From NCBI GenBank assembly GCA_010279815.1, contig QEOQ01000214.1, positions 1,748,308 to 1,791,265 of the forward strand: DNA of 42,958 nucleotides, given 5' to 3'. This DNA is from Brachionus plicatilis. Taxonomy: Eukaryota > Rotifera > Eurotatoria > Ploima > Brachionidae. This document shows, one piece after another, positions 1 through 10,987 of this stretch. The notes below the pieces were generated by a model. The model did not search any database. It was not told where the DNA came from and saw only the letters and a program-made list of their open reading frames with translations. Every line of letters begins with the position of its first letter. The stretch's first letter is position 1. The position numbers and the translations under genes are program-made.

Positions 1-94
1 TTTTTAATAAAATCTACAAAAAATACAAATTTTTAATTATCTTTATTGCCTATAGCTTTTAACATCAGAAAATTTTAACATTAAATTCTTTTTT

Positions 95-190
95 CATTTT
101 TGACATTAAAATCCTTATTTCATTTTTGACATTAAAATATTTTGACATTAAAATTTTTGACAATAAATTTTTGTCATTAAAATCATTTAA
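95..190. repeat. short imperfect tandem repeat, TGACATTAAA units
   Basis: Four units of the form TGACATTAAA or TGACAATAAA begin near 101, 127, 143 and 158, each with a T-rich lead and AAAT behind it. The spacing is about 15-26 bp. A short ORF over this stretch is a product of the repeat and is not a gene. The rest of 1-589 is AT-rich with no coding signal. It is the 3' flank of the minus-strand MITF-like gene, and a minus-strand AATAAA (TTTATT at 413-418) is a possible poly(A) signal. Confidence 0.7.
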
Positions 191-589
191 CAATAATTTA
201 CAAAAGACCATTTTTTCTCTACGGTCAAAGTATTTATATTATCAAAATAAGATAGATACAAGTTTAAAAAATAAAAAAGTAAAAAACTCAATTACAAATA
301 TTTATTAAAATAGCTAGTTTCAAAAAGTATGGAAAAATGAATATCAAAAATAATTTTCTAATAACATTATTTATACACACATGTGTTGAACAATTAAAAA
401 AAATTTCATCAATTTATTTTAAAAATTAAAAAATCTCTAATTAATAATTTATATTTACATCATCATAAGAACATGTCTCAGCACCCGTAATTACCTAATA
501 GTTGGGTAAATAGTCAAATTTCCTAAAATTTTCATTGACTAAAAGAAAAAAAAAAAACATTCACTCGGTTTGAACACAAGCTCAATTAA

Positions 590-3248
590 TTAATTCATTA
601 AATTGTCCATCATCAGGGTATCAGTGACATCGGCAGGGCTACAAAAATTATCCAAATTGCCCAAATGCTGCATGTTTCTTTGTTCACGCTCATTAATAAA
701 TTGTTCCAATTGACTAATTTGATTTTCGTTCAGATTGGCTTCCAAATTGACTATAGTACTATCTGATCTGATCATATTTTCTAGTCTGTGTCCTAGAGAA
801 GGTGATTCCAACAGTGACTGTAGTGAACCACCTGATTGTGACTTTTCGGACCTAAGGCTTTCCAAGCTCCTCACTTTTTCCATCAAATATCTATTCTTAA
901 TAGTCATTTGGCTCAATTTTTCCTCCAAGTCCCGGGCCTTGACCAACTCTCGCTGCAAAAAGCGAATATAATCAACAGATGCCTTCAGTATGGAACCTTT
1001 GTTTTGTTTTTCTGAATTTCCTCTTGGCAATATGCTGCCAAGCTCTTTGATTCGGTCGTTGATGTTGAACCTTCGGCGCCTTTCAACTAAATAAATTTTT
1101 TTTTTTTATTTTTTAAATAAAAAATAAAACAAATACTAATATTGTGATTGTCCTTTTTTTGTCTTTCCTTAATTAGAATTCTTATTTCATCCTCGGTTAG
1201 ATGAATGCCTTGGAGTTTTTTAAGTCTGGCTATGTCGGCCGGACAGCTCGAACTGGGCCGGACTGGAGCGTGCAGCGGGGGAGTCATTGTTTTAAGGTAG
1301 CCTTCATTGGGTGCCTAGACACATAAAAAATTGATTTAAACACACAAAAATTGAGTTTATTACTGTCTTGGGCAAATTTAGCACTTCTTCTATTTGGTTT
1401 ATTTCATTTTGGAGTTGAGAATTGGTCAATTGGGCGCTGTAGCTGCGCTTGCCGAACATGTCACCCAGCTGATCTGTTACTATGTCGTCCAGCTCGTCCA
1501 TGAATTCTTGCTGTGAAAAAGAACTGCTCGATGGACTAGTCAATAGAAAGGAATTTGAATCCTGTGAATACTGGCTTGACATGGTGCTTGGCATCACGTA
1601 TTCGGATGGCAGCGATGAGTTTGTCTTATTTATGTCAATATGGCTCGAGTGGTTTATGGTTATGTTCGGCTCGTCCAGCGACTGATTGGACAGAATAGGC
1701 TTGCCGCTGTTTAGTCTTGATCTTCCAGTTCTTTTTGGTTTACCCTCACTTTGAATCTGCAAATGCTTGGTCATTTGCTGAAGATGGTACGGAGATGGAT
1801 TTTCTAATTTTGACTGGAAAAAAAATTATTTTTTTTCAATTTTTTGTTTTATTAAAAATAAAAAATAAATATTTATTTAAAAAAAAATTAAAATTTTTTT
1901 TTTTTCTTAAAATTTCGAATAGGATTTTATAATTGTTCACAAAAATTACTATTTTATTTCTCTACGCCAAAATTTTTCTTATAAAAAAAAATTATTAATA
2001 GTTGATAGTTAACTTTTTTAATAGCAAAAGAATTTAAAGTAAATTTGTTGAAAAAATAAGTTGATTTTGAAGCCTTTACATTTAAATTTTATTATCCTTT
2101 GTACTTTGAATCAAAACTATCTGGTTATGCAAAAAAAATCATTTAAGAACATAAAAAAAATTTTCGAAATATTTAAAAGAAAATTTTGATTTTTCTCTTG
2201 AATTAATAATTGATTTTTTTTGTTGGAATTATTCTTTTAACTTTTTATTTTTTTTGATTTCGGTATAAAAATAAATATAAACCATTTTACTTTTGAACAT
2301 TGTATCATTGAAATTTGAGCAAAAAATTAATCTTTAAATTCATTTTTGTTTTATAAATATCAATAAATGAATTAAAATTTTTTCAACTATTTTATTTGTG
2401 ATATATTTTCTTAATTTAACTTTAAACTCAAGGAAAAAAATATCCTAAAAACCATTTAAATTACACAATACCTTTGAATTTCGAAATTTTAAAATAAAAT
2501 TAAATATTAACTTAACTTTAGATCGATCATTCAATGTTTTAAATTTAGACAAAAAAGCCTACTTGATAGAAATTAGGATCATGCTGCATCACAGGACTCT
2601 GTTTGGACTCATCAAACCCATTGTTATCGCTAAAAATAGTCTCAAACGGCTCTCTATGTACCAAAGTTGAAGACAAGCTGCCATTTTTTCTCTCCATTTC
2701 CTCAGCCTTTTAGAAAAAATAAGAAAAAAAAAAAAAAATAATTGCACAACTTGTTGCTTCATGAGCTGAATTTTTAGATAGGTCCGCGATGAGCTAAACT
2801 TGCTGGGCAGACTGTTTTGTGGGGTTGTGTCGGCCAAAATGTTGCTAGTAGGGGTGATTGAGGCACAATGGGAATTGGCCGATGAATTTTTCTGAATTTT
2901 TGACTCGATTGGAACATTGACTGATATTCTGTTCTGGAGAATGTGCTTTATTTGCGGCACAGGCTGACTTTCCGGCTCTTCTTCCATTTCATTGCTTTGA
3001 TTGAAGACATCATCGTCTTTAAAAATAGTTGACTGAGTGCTGTCTGATCGGTTCTTGGTGTCCATTGTGTAGTGAAGATCAAAATCGAGCTCTGTGTCAT
3101 TGCAACTGTGCTGAGTGAGCGAGCCGAATTTGGGCGGCGATTCGGTGTCAAGTACCACCGTATTTGCCGCGGCAAGAAGTGAATTCGATCCATAGCTGCT
3201 GTTACTTGCCAGCGATTCGCCAAAGTTATACAGATTAGCTGAGAACAT
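590..3248 (-). CDS. MITF: MITF/TFE-family bHLH leucine-zipper transcription factor
   Basis: Exons on the minus strand are 3248-2751, 2706-2563, 1813-1364, 1314-1137 and 1086-590. Together they make 589 codons (588 aa), in frame throughout with GT-AG introns of 44, 749, 49 and 50 nt. The basic region reads [20 protein letters not shown] (residues ~414-433) and is split by the last intron exactly at the second I. The HLH follows ([14 protein letters not shown], then [18 protein letters not shown]), then a leucine zipper to ~515. At 153-166 [14 protein letters not shown] matches the N-terminal Rag-GTPase-binding motif of TFEB/MITF-A (SRxxLxxQLMxxQ). Exon 3 opens with [11 protein letters not shown], like MITF LENPTKYHIQQ, and holds an acidic helix ([17 protein letters not shown]), a likely activation domain. 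The family binds E-box/CLEAR sites in the nucleus and drives lysosome and autophagy genes. The ~150-residue Ser/Asn-rich N-terminus is not conserved with anything I recognise. The first intron donor could lie 3 nt later (GTGCAA), adding one Val. Further 5' non-coding exons cannot be excluded. Confidence 0.93.
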
Positions 3249-4453
3249 TTTTATTCATATCTGTCAATAAATTAAAAAATGAGTTTTAATATTTTGCGTT
3301 GATAAAAAAAATTTATTATTTTGCAATTAGTTTAGAAAAAAAAATTAAATTATAATTTAAAATTATGAAACATAAATAGTTAAAAGGTACCCCCTCTTGA
3401 TGTGGCTGCAATAACAGATTTTGGGTGTGAATATTTACTCCATGTTATCCAAGTGTCTCAAATTGGTTTTAAGTTTTTTTTTTTTTAGAATAAAAAAAAA
3501 TTTTTCTCTAAAATCTGTGGACCAAAGTCTTGAATTCCTTTGAGCTGGAATTCTCAAAATTGATGCTACAATGGTTTCTATTTGAAATATCAAGTTTTTA
3601 TTAAAAAAAATTCAAAAAATCAAGCTTTTACTTTGCTTTATCAAAATTTTTTATATCATTCCAGGTATCTTATCATAGCTCGAAAAAAAGATCAGCTACC
3701 ATAGTTATTCACTATGTCTAGTAGAATTAATTGTAAAATTAAATAAAGATATTTTTTAACTTAACTTGGCAAAAATTATCTTATCTTAATGCAGGTTTAA
3801 GAATTCTTTTCATTGAGTCAAGAAAATAATCTTTTGAATTAAAAACATAGATAATTTTTATTCAATTTTAAAAGAATGAATAAAATGGTCCTGTTTATTT
3901 ATCTACTCGATGTGGGTTGCTTAAAAAACTAAATTAACTTGAAAAATTTAAGACTTGATGCTTTTATTAAATTAAATTAAAGTGTTAACAGATGCGAAAA
4001 ATGAGTAGTAGTTGTAGTTACTCGATCAAAGTCCAACTGTTTCAATAAAAAATAAATAAACACTAAAATAGAGTTCGATAGTAAATTCGATACATAAAAT
4101 ATTGCTTCGGACTTTATTTTCGGTCCACTCAACTTAAGAGTATTAAATTGAATCACTTAATGGAAATATAATTATTGAGAACACTGGATGAAAAATTTAA
4201 AAAAATATTTATTTAATTTTAAATTTTTTCAACAAATAAATTAATATTCAACTAACAAAAATTTTGAAATTCCCCAAAATTAGAAGAATGATAATTTTTA
4301 GTAAGATCTAATAAATTCAAGTTAACTAATTGCCAAAATTTTAAATAAATCTAATTAAATAAAAATTATTGTTCTGGTCATTTGATTATTTTTTAAATAT
4401 TTCTTTATTTTGGAATTGTATTTAACTTCATTCTATTCTGTATCCCGAATTTG

Positions 4454-4690
4454 TCATACTTTTTGATTTGATGATAAATTTCCTGAAACTGTGTTAATCA
4501 GATGTTCCACAACTGTTGTTCTGCTTATTGGTTTAAGCCCTTGAATAAAATTATTTAAAAATTTCCTGTGAATGCTTATGTAATGACTTAAACCTCGATT
4601 AGAACTTTTCCATGGTGTTCAACTTCCTTGGAGTTTATTTTGTTAGAAGTTTCATAGTAAAAGTTTCCTCTAGTTGGTATCCAAGTCCCT
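4454..4690 (-). pseudogene. decayed protein-coding relic, possibly a transposase fragment
   Basis: On the minus strand two overlapping frames give protein-like sequence in otherwise low-complexity DNA. One frame (about 4615-4454, stop TGA at 4456-4454) reads through RGLSHYISIHRKFLNNF and then GLKPISRTTVVEHLINTVSG. Another frame just upstream (about 4685-4583) reads WIPTRGNFYYETSNKI and then EVEHHGKVLIEV before a stop. A frameshift near 4600 would join them. The composition is ordinary for coding sequence and unlike the A/T runs on each side. The motif with KPISRTT followed by a hydrophobic helix recalls hAT-type transposases only loosely, so the family is not assigned. It could also be a decayed cellular gene. 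Confidence 0.4.
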
Positions 4691-4909
4691 TCTTACATTT
4701 TATCACACTTATCAAATCTTTTTCTACCAAGAAGCTTGTTAATCCATTTTAATCCATGTTTTCTTGAAATGGTTTTTCGATGTCTGACAAAATTTTAGAA
4801 AGATACAGTTTATTTTTTTTTCGATTTTTAGAAAAAAACCCAATCAATATTAAAAAAATTTAAGCAATATTAAATATCTTATGTAATTAAATATCACATA
4901 AGCAATATT

Positions 4910-5020
4910 AAATTAACCAAAGACGAAAATTTTTGGGGTTTTTAATATTTTTGTATTTAGTCTTTGATTTACCTCTTAATTCATTTTTTTGCAGAATTAG
5001 ATTGTTGAGCTCACTTTTAT
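4910..5020. repeat. 111-bp direct repeat, copy 1
   Basis: This stretch is identical, by eye, to 5258-5368. Inside it CAAAGAC (4919-) and GTCTTTG form a 7-bp inverted pair around a ~35-nt T-rich loop. It also carries a T-rich tract ending in GCAG that resembles a splice acceptor. It contains no ORF. Confidence 0.9.
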
Positions 5021-5257
5021 GGAAAAAAAACTATAATTCTCTTAATAAACTTTTTCAACACAACTGAACTAAAATTCTTATTAAAACTTAAGATTGTCGA
5101 TTTTTTATTTAAAATTCATAATTTTTTTTTTAAATAATTCTCAAATCTGATCTTGAATTTTCTTCAAATGATATTTGAATTATTATTAAACATATTCTTA
5201 AAGCTCTTTTTCCATGCTACAAAATGATGTACTCATTTGTATAAAAAAAAATAATTA

Positions 5258-5368
5258 AAATTAACCAAAGACGAAAATTTTTGGGGTTTTTAATATTTTT
5301 GTATTTAGTCTTTGATTTACCTCTTAATTCATTTTTTTGCAGAATTAGATTGTTGAGCTCACTTTTAT
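5258..5368. repeat. 111-bp direct repeat, copy 2
   Basis: Second copy of the 4910-5020 sequence, offset exactly 348 bp. The flanking DNA on either side differs, so the match ends sharply at both ends. Full identity in such AT-rich non-coding DNA points to a recent duplication, gene conversion, or two copies of one short element. Confidence 0.9.
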
Positions 5369-5653
5369 TAATTTTTGACTTTAAAATCAATAAATTTGGA
5401 ACAAAAAGTGTAAAATTAAATAAAAAAATTTAAATTTCATTTTATTAAAAAACAAAAAATTTATTAAATTAAAAAAAAAAACTTAGGCACACCAATTAAT
5501 GTTGATTATAGCATAGAAAAATTTTCGAAAAAATATTTTAAAATTAAAGCCATCATGAGTAAAAAAAACGACTTAAAAAAATTAAAATTTTAATAAGCAA
5601 AAATAAACTTAATTTTTACCCGGACAAAAAATGTTGCTCCAAAAAAACTAAAA

Positions 5654-5663
5654 CTTCTTTTTC
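5654..5663 (+). promoter_or_regulatory. candidate 5' TOP start of RPS26 mRNA
   Basis: A pyrimidine run CTTCTTTTTC is followed by GCGGAGG, which is unusually G/C-rich here. It lies about 115 nt upstream of the RPS26 ATG. Metazoan ribosomal protein mRNAs start with a C followed by a pyrimidine tract that confers mTOR-dependent translation. The position and sequence fit, but the transcription start is inferred. Confidence 0.45.
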
Positions 5664-5777
5664 GCGGAGGATCTTTGAAAAAAATCTCAATTCTCTTAAA
5701 GCATTCACATATCTAAAATTCAAGACTTCTATAGCTATTGCTTTGTGATTTGATCAGAAATCTGAACAAGACTAAAA

Positions 5778-6357
5778 ATGGTAAGCATTTGAAAAATGAT
5801 CGATATTTGTATCCAATTTAATCGGATCTGCATGGCAAAGATCGATCAACGCGTTCAATTAAAACATTTATCTAATCCATTTTGTGCTTAGACCAAGAAA
5901 CGAAGAAATGGAGGACGTTCCAAACATGGCAGAGGACACGTCGTAGGCGTCAACTGTGCCAATTGCAGACGTTTGGTCCCAAAGGATAAAGCGATCAAAA
6001 AATTCATTATCAGAAACATTGTTGAGGCTGCAGCTGTCAGAGATATCAACGATGCTTGTGCCTATGAAAGTAAGAACATCCAACTTTTAAAAATGTTTTC
6101 TTTTAAAGTTAAAATTAATTCTCAGGTTATGCCCTGCCGAAATTATACTACAAATTGCAGTATTGTGTCTCGTGTGCTATTCACAGCAAAGTAGTACGCA
6201 ATAGATCAAAAGAGGCCAGAAGAATTCGAGCCCCACCACAGAGAAGACCAGCTCCAGTATGAATTTAAAAATTAATTTTTTCTCATTTTATTTATCTTTT
6301 TTTTTTTAGAAAACTTCGGGCCCCGCCGGTGCCAGAGCTGCTACTCAAGCCAAATAA
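5778..6357 (+). CDS. RPS26: 40S ribosomal protein S26 (eS26)
   Basis: Exons are 5778-5780, 5892-6069, 6126-6256 and 6310-6357. They give 120 codons (119 aa; human 115), with introns of 111, 56 and 53 nt. The first coding exon is only the ATG, followed directly by GTAAGC. The next exon begins [17 protein letters not shown]. The zinc-binding pairs CANC and CVSC are intact, and the conserved core [22 protein letters not shown] and [11 protein letters not shown] is present. The C-terminus is Ala/Gly/Pro-rich ([14 protein letters not shown]) and diverges as usual for eukaryotic S26. The protein sits at the mRNA exit channel of the small subunit and contacts mRNA upstream of the start codon. An ORF starting at 5973 on this strand runs into intron 2 and is not the real protein. 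Confidence 0.97.
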
Positions 6358-7412
6358 AAAAATAATTGTTATTCTAATTTATAAATAAATTAATAACAAA
6401 AATTTTAATTTTTTTATTTTTTCAATTAAATTCCTTACAAAAAAAATAGATGTTTTAGTTTTTTTTGATCATAAATAATGAGGAATCAATTCTACCAATT
6501 TTGAAATAACCTAAAACATAAAATAAAGCTGTTTTTTTATTTATTTATTATTTCAAAAAGTACGATTAAAATTTAAAAATTTTTTTCCAAATATTAAACA
6601 AAATTTTCTAATAATTAAGATTAAGCATAAAAAATCGATCAACTCTAAATTAAATAGGAACCCAATATTTTTAACTTATTGATACTTTTTATTAAAAAAT
6701 GAAAGCTAATTTAAGAAAAAGAATCTTTCACATTTCCACATTTTTTTTCTTTGACGCTTTTTAACTGATGTAAAAAATGTACCCTTTTGTTTACTCTTAT
6801 TTTTGAAAACCTATGAATTTAAATCCTTTCATTAATTATTTCTATTTATCTTTTTAAATTTTTATTAGCCACAAACAGATTAAAAATAAATATTAATGAT
6901 AAATTTTTTAAATTTCTTGTTCAGTAACTATTTGATAAAATTAGTGTTTTGTATATTGTCATTTTAGTTAATTTATTGTCAATTAAAAAATAAAAGTATT
7001 TTTTTATTTTTTTTTATTTTTATTTTAAAGTTTAGGTCCTTTGTTTTAAATTAGTTTTTATAAATATATTTGTGAATACGTTCAGAATATTGGATTTCTA
7101 TTTAATTTAGATTTAATTAATTTTTTTTATATTTAATCTTAAAATTTTGGAAAAAATATAAAAAAATTATGGTATAATTGCTTAATTCAATAATTCAACA
7201 ATTCAATAAAATTAAATTCAAATTTGCAAGACTCTAATTAAATTTCTCATTTAAAAAAAGTTGATTTAATACTCAATTTTTAAATTTTTTCTTGAAGAAA
7301 AAAATTCAACTACATGAATTGCTTAATTAGAAAAAAATTGAATTTTATTTTGAAATTTTGTTGAATTTATATCATAATTTAATTCTTTTTTTCCAAAAAA
7401 AAAAAAGATAAA
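6358..7412. other. intergenic, AT-rich, no gene seen
   Basis: About 1.05 kb between RPS26 and THOC1, both on the plus strand. It is made of A/T runs with stops in all frames. The THOC1 promoter is presumably here, but no TATA or initiator can be singled out. Confidence 0.6.
6384..6389 (+). terminator. candidate poly(A) signal of RPS26
   Basis: AATAAA lies 27 nt after the stop codon, and another AATAAA overlaps the stop at 6353-6358. Such hexamers are frequent by chance in this DNA, so the support is mainly positional. Confidence 0.4.
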
Positions 7413-10400
7413 ATGGTTGAGGTAAATTCAGGCGAAAACACACAAAGATTTGAAAATGTCAAGGAGTTTATTTTAACTAGGCTCGAGTCGAGTAGCTTGG
7501 ATGTTGATAAAGCTTGTGACAAATTCTCCAAGTAAACCCTTCATTTTTACTTATTTAACCATACTTAGAGCATCTTTTCTAGCACTGATGAGGTGACAAA
7601 AATTGCCATCGAACATTCGTTCAGGACTTTTGTGGTCCAAAGATTGGTAAATAGGATAAAAAATTTTAGACTTTAATTTAATAAATAATAAAGAGTAAAA
7701 TGACAATTCCGGACATGTATTCAATACTTGATCTTTCCATTTCGGCGGCCCAGAAAAGTAAGCTTTTATTAATCATGTTGAACTTTTTTTCAAACTTTCC
7801 TCAGAGCTGTGCTTGCCCACGACCCCGATCCATCTGATCAATGACATGTTGAGCACTCTAACAATAGAAAAGTGCTCAGAAATTTTTTGCTACTTGGAAG
7901 AAAGCTCCCATATCTGGAAGTCAGAGCTATTCTATCAAAGTGTCAAAAACTATTTGTTAAGAATGTGCAATGGTAACAAAAATTTAAAAGAAAAAATTCT
8001 TTATTTAGTTACATTTTGTAAAGATTTGCTAAAAAGACTTTCAAAGTCGCAGAATACAGTGTTCAGTGGTCGAATACACTTGTTTTTGGCCAAGCTTTTT
8101 CCGCTGACCGAAAAATCGGGCCTAAATTTAATGAGTCATTTTTCCGACAATTTCACCCGGTACACCAACAACCCTGAGGCTTTTGAAAAAGCAATTGTTA
8201 GATAAAACTTAAATAAAAAATTTTTTTTAATGGTTTATTAAAGAATAAAAATAAATCTGATTTAATGGAGACAGATGACTTGGATTTATCAACGCAGTAT
8301 TTTGGAATTATAAAAAAAAAAAAAATTTTCTAATTTTAATATTAAGCTCTATGCCCATAGATTATAACTTATATTTAAAATTTTGGTCGTTGCAAGACGT
8401 GTTTTGTAGGCCGAATACATGCTACGACAAATTTACTTGGAAAACGTTCACCAATGTAGTATTAAAAAAAAATTATTCAAAAAATAAAATTTTGTTTTTA
8501 GAACGCCATCGACGTTCTGGAAGCCTTAAAAGGATATAAATTAGAAGATGTAAAAGATGAGAGTGGACGCAAAATGGACGAGTACGATGACATGAATTTG
8601 TATTTTTCAAAATATTTAACAAGTGAAAAAGTAATCTTATATTAAGTTGTTTTCAATAAAATTTTTAATTTTTTTCCAGCTTCTTGATCTTCAATTGAAT
8701 GATAGCAATTTTCGGAGGCAAATTCTTCTTCAATTTTTAATATTGTTTCATTACCTAACAGCAGATGTCAAATTTAAATCGTAAATTTTAGTATTTTTTT
8801 TTATTGAATTCATTTATTTTCCCTCAACTGAGAATAAGTAAAAAAATTTTCCTATGAATTTTGTTAAGAATTTTGTTTTGTATTTACAGTGGTGATTTAA
8901 TCTAGAGTTAGTTTGAAAATTGCTGCTTTTTTGGGAAAAAATAAAAGTTAATAATCCAAAAAAATAAAAAAAATATCATAATTATTATAACTTGTTATCA
9001 AAATTTAATTTTTTAAATTTTTAAAGAAACTTTTTTATCAATTAAAATTTTGAAAGGTAAAGAAAATGTAAAAAAAATATACAAATTGAAAAATTCGAAA
9101 AAATGCTACATTAAATTTTTAAATTTTTTTTTCATCTAAAATAAAACCTTTAAGTTCTTTTTAAAATCAATAATAAATTGATTTTTAATTTATTTTTATG
9201 GTAGATGAAAAAATATATTTTCGAGTAAAAAAAATGAAACAAAAATTTTTTTTCTAAAATTGTTTTTATCCTTAATTTACATTTATCAATAAAGAAAATA
9301 TTTTTTGTTTAAAATGGTCAACTTACTATTATTAGGACAAATATTAGGAGAAAATTATTAGGACTCTAGATGACTAGTTTTGTAAATTTAAGAGCAATAA
9401 TTTTCCTTTAAACGATTATAAGAAAATGGCACCTTTTTAAAATTTTATAATGAATTTAAAACTTTTCTCAATAATTAATGGGAAAAAGCTACTTTTAAAT
9501 TCGAGTCAGTTTTAAAGCTTTCTAAGTCAAAGAAAAAATTCAATAGTTTAACTCAATACGCTTAGATGCACTAGACAAACGTAAATTTTGAAAAATTTTT
9601 ATCCATTATATTTTTTTTCGAAATTTAATTTAAAGAAAATAAATTAATTTTTTTTAAAAAAAAAAATTTATCCGTAATAAATGTGAGTAAATAATTTAAA
9701 ATATTTATTCACACTCAGTTGGAGTGAAAATTTTTCTTAAATATTTTTATTTAATTAATTTTTTCCACAATTTTCAATTTTTAATTTCTAATCATTAGAA
9801 GCTCCCAAGTTTTAAACGAAGAACAATTGTCATGGGTCAAATCAGCAAGCCGCAAAGTGACCGATGTAATTTGGAAATTAATTTAATAAAAAATTTCTTA
9901 AGATTTTTAAATTTCAAGCTTTTGAAAGAAACCCCGCCGCATGGATCAAAATTTTCCAGCGGTGTTAAGCACATCCTTGAGCGGGAGGAGATCTGGAACA
10001 AGTGGAAAAATGAGAGCTGTCCAAATTTTGTAAAAGAAAAAAAATCCCACAGCCAGTCAAAAGCAGCTACAAAACGACCCAGACCGGTCAGTTCGGATTT
10101 TTTGCTAAAATCCACCACAAACAAAGTTTTTCTCGCCGATTCATCTCTAATGTCAAAATTGTGCAATGTTAACCATGAAAATTTGGAAGTTTGCAGGGAC
10201 CCTAATCGACAATTTTTGCCATCATTGAAAGAATTTTTTCTCGATGCTATTGAGCAATTGGACCCTGCGAACCAAGTCGAAAGACAGTACTATCTAATCA
10301 ACCAAACAGATTGGGCTTGGAAAGGACTCAGACTGCTGGCCAAGCGTAGTCCGTACTACTTTATGCAGAACCAAAATGTAAAGACTGTCTCCGAGTATTT

Positions 10401-10938
10401 GGAGGCCATTTGTGGAAAACTGAACAAAGATTTTACGGCTGAGCAACAAGCTGAAATGCAGAACAACAAAACTGAGACTAAAGAAGGCGAAAAAGATGCT
10501 AGTCCAATTGATGAAAATGAAGACACTCAGGGTAATGATGAAGAGTTCGATGACGAACAAGCTGGGTCTATTAAGAATGAAAATGATGAAATGGTACAGG
10601 ACGAAGAAATGGCAAGTGATGTGAAAAATGAAATTGATGGTGAGCCGGAAGCTCCAAAACTAAAAGAAAAGTTTATTGACTGTGAACTTATTAATTATGT
10701 GGTGGAAAATGTTGGCGAAGAGGAAAAGCTTAAGAATTTGGTCGCCAATTTGACTAAATCGGTGTCTGATAAAATAAATGTTGAGGAAAATGAAAGTATA
10801 CATGTTAAGTATAAGAAAATTTTGCAGACTTGGACCGAATTGGATGAACGCGCTGATCTATTGAGCGTTTTGGCCGATGAGCTGAAGTCGCTCGGGAGGG
10901 AAGACTTGGCCACAACTGTTGAATCTAGGCTCAAGTGA
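7413..10938 (+). CDS. THOC1: THO complex subunit 1 (THOC1/HPR1) with C-terminal death domain
   Basis: Eleven exons: 7413-7531, 7571-7646, 7694-7757, 7805-7972, 8024-8196, 8244-8296, 8347-8455, 8502-8630, 8680-8780, 9799-9865 and 9919-10938. They sum to 693 codons (692 aa; human 657). Introns are 39-53 nt except intron 9 (1018 nt). Landmarks match human THOC1 in order: KNYLLRMCNDLLKRLSKSQN, FPLTEKSGLNL, IPIDYNLYRKFWSLQD-like MPIDYNLYLKFWSLQD, YFSKYLTSEK, then WKNESCPNFVKE, RLLAKRSPYYF and an acidic linker. The last ~90 residues form a death domain (ELINYVVENVGEEEKLKNL, then KKILQTWTELDERADLLSVL). THOC1 is a scaffold of the nuclear THO/TREX complex, which couples transcription to mRNA export and limits R-loops. 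Intron 4 (7973-8023) is 51 nt with no in-frame stop, so a naive ORF reads through it. Exon 6 is a small acidic exon (METDDLDLS), in place of the acidic segment in human. Confidence 0.95.
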
Positions 10939-10981
10939 TGCAGTATATTAAACTAATATAAAAAATTTATTTTTTTAACTA

Positions 10982-10987
10982 AATAAA
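10982..10987 (+). terminator. candidate poly(A) signal of THOC1
   Basis: AATAAA lies 44 nt downstream of the stop codon and is followed by a less A-rich stretch. It is a positional call only. Confidence 0.35.

Larger units (their letters stand above)
3249..5653. other. divergent intergenic region between MITF-like gene and RPS26
   Basis: The two genes face away from each other, so both promoters should lie here. The 3390-3570 stretch is less AT-biased than its surroundings and may be 5' UTR or promoter of the minus-strand gene. The middle holds a decayed coding relic (4454-4690) and a 111-bp direct repeat pair. I see no other coding signal. Confidence 0.6.

Noticed and set aside
735..971. 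78-codon plus-strand ORF
   Set aside because: Antisense shadow of the bHLH-zipper exon, which has clear homology on the minus strand.
8190..8205. Stop codon at the end of the 7813-8205 ORF taken as a protein end
   Set aside because: The stop lies in intron 5 (donor at 8197); downstream exons continue THOC1 in frame.
9832..9918. Start of the long 368-codon plus-strand ORF as a THOC1 start
   Set aside because: This part lies in exon 10 in another frame and in intron 10; the true frame enters at 9919 after a GT-AG junction.
9837..10166. 109-codon minus-strand ORF
   Set aside because: Antisense of THOC1 exon 11, whose frame matches human THOC1 throughout.
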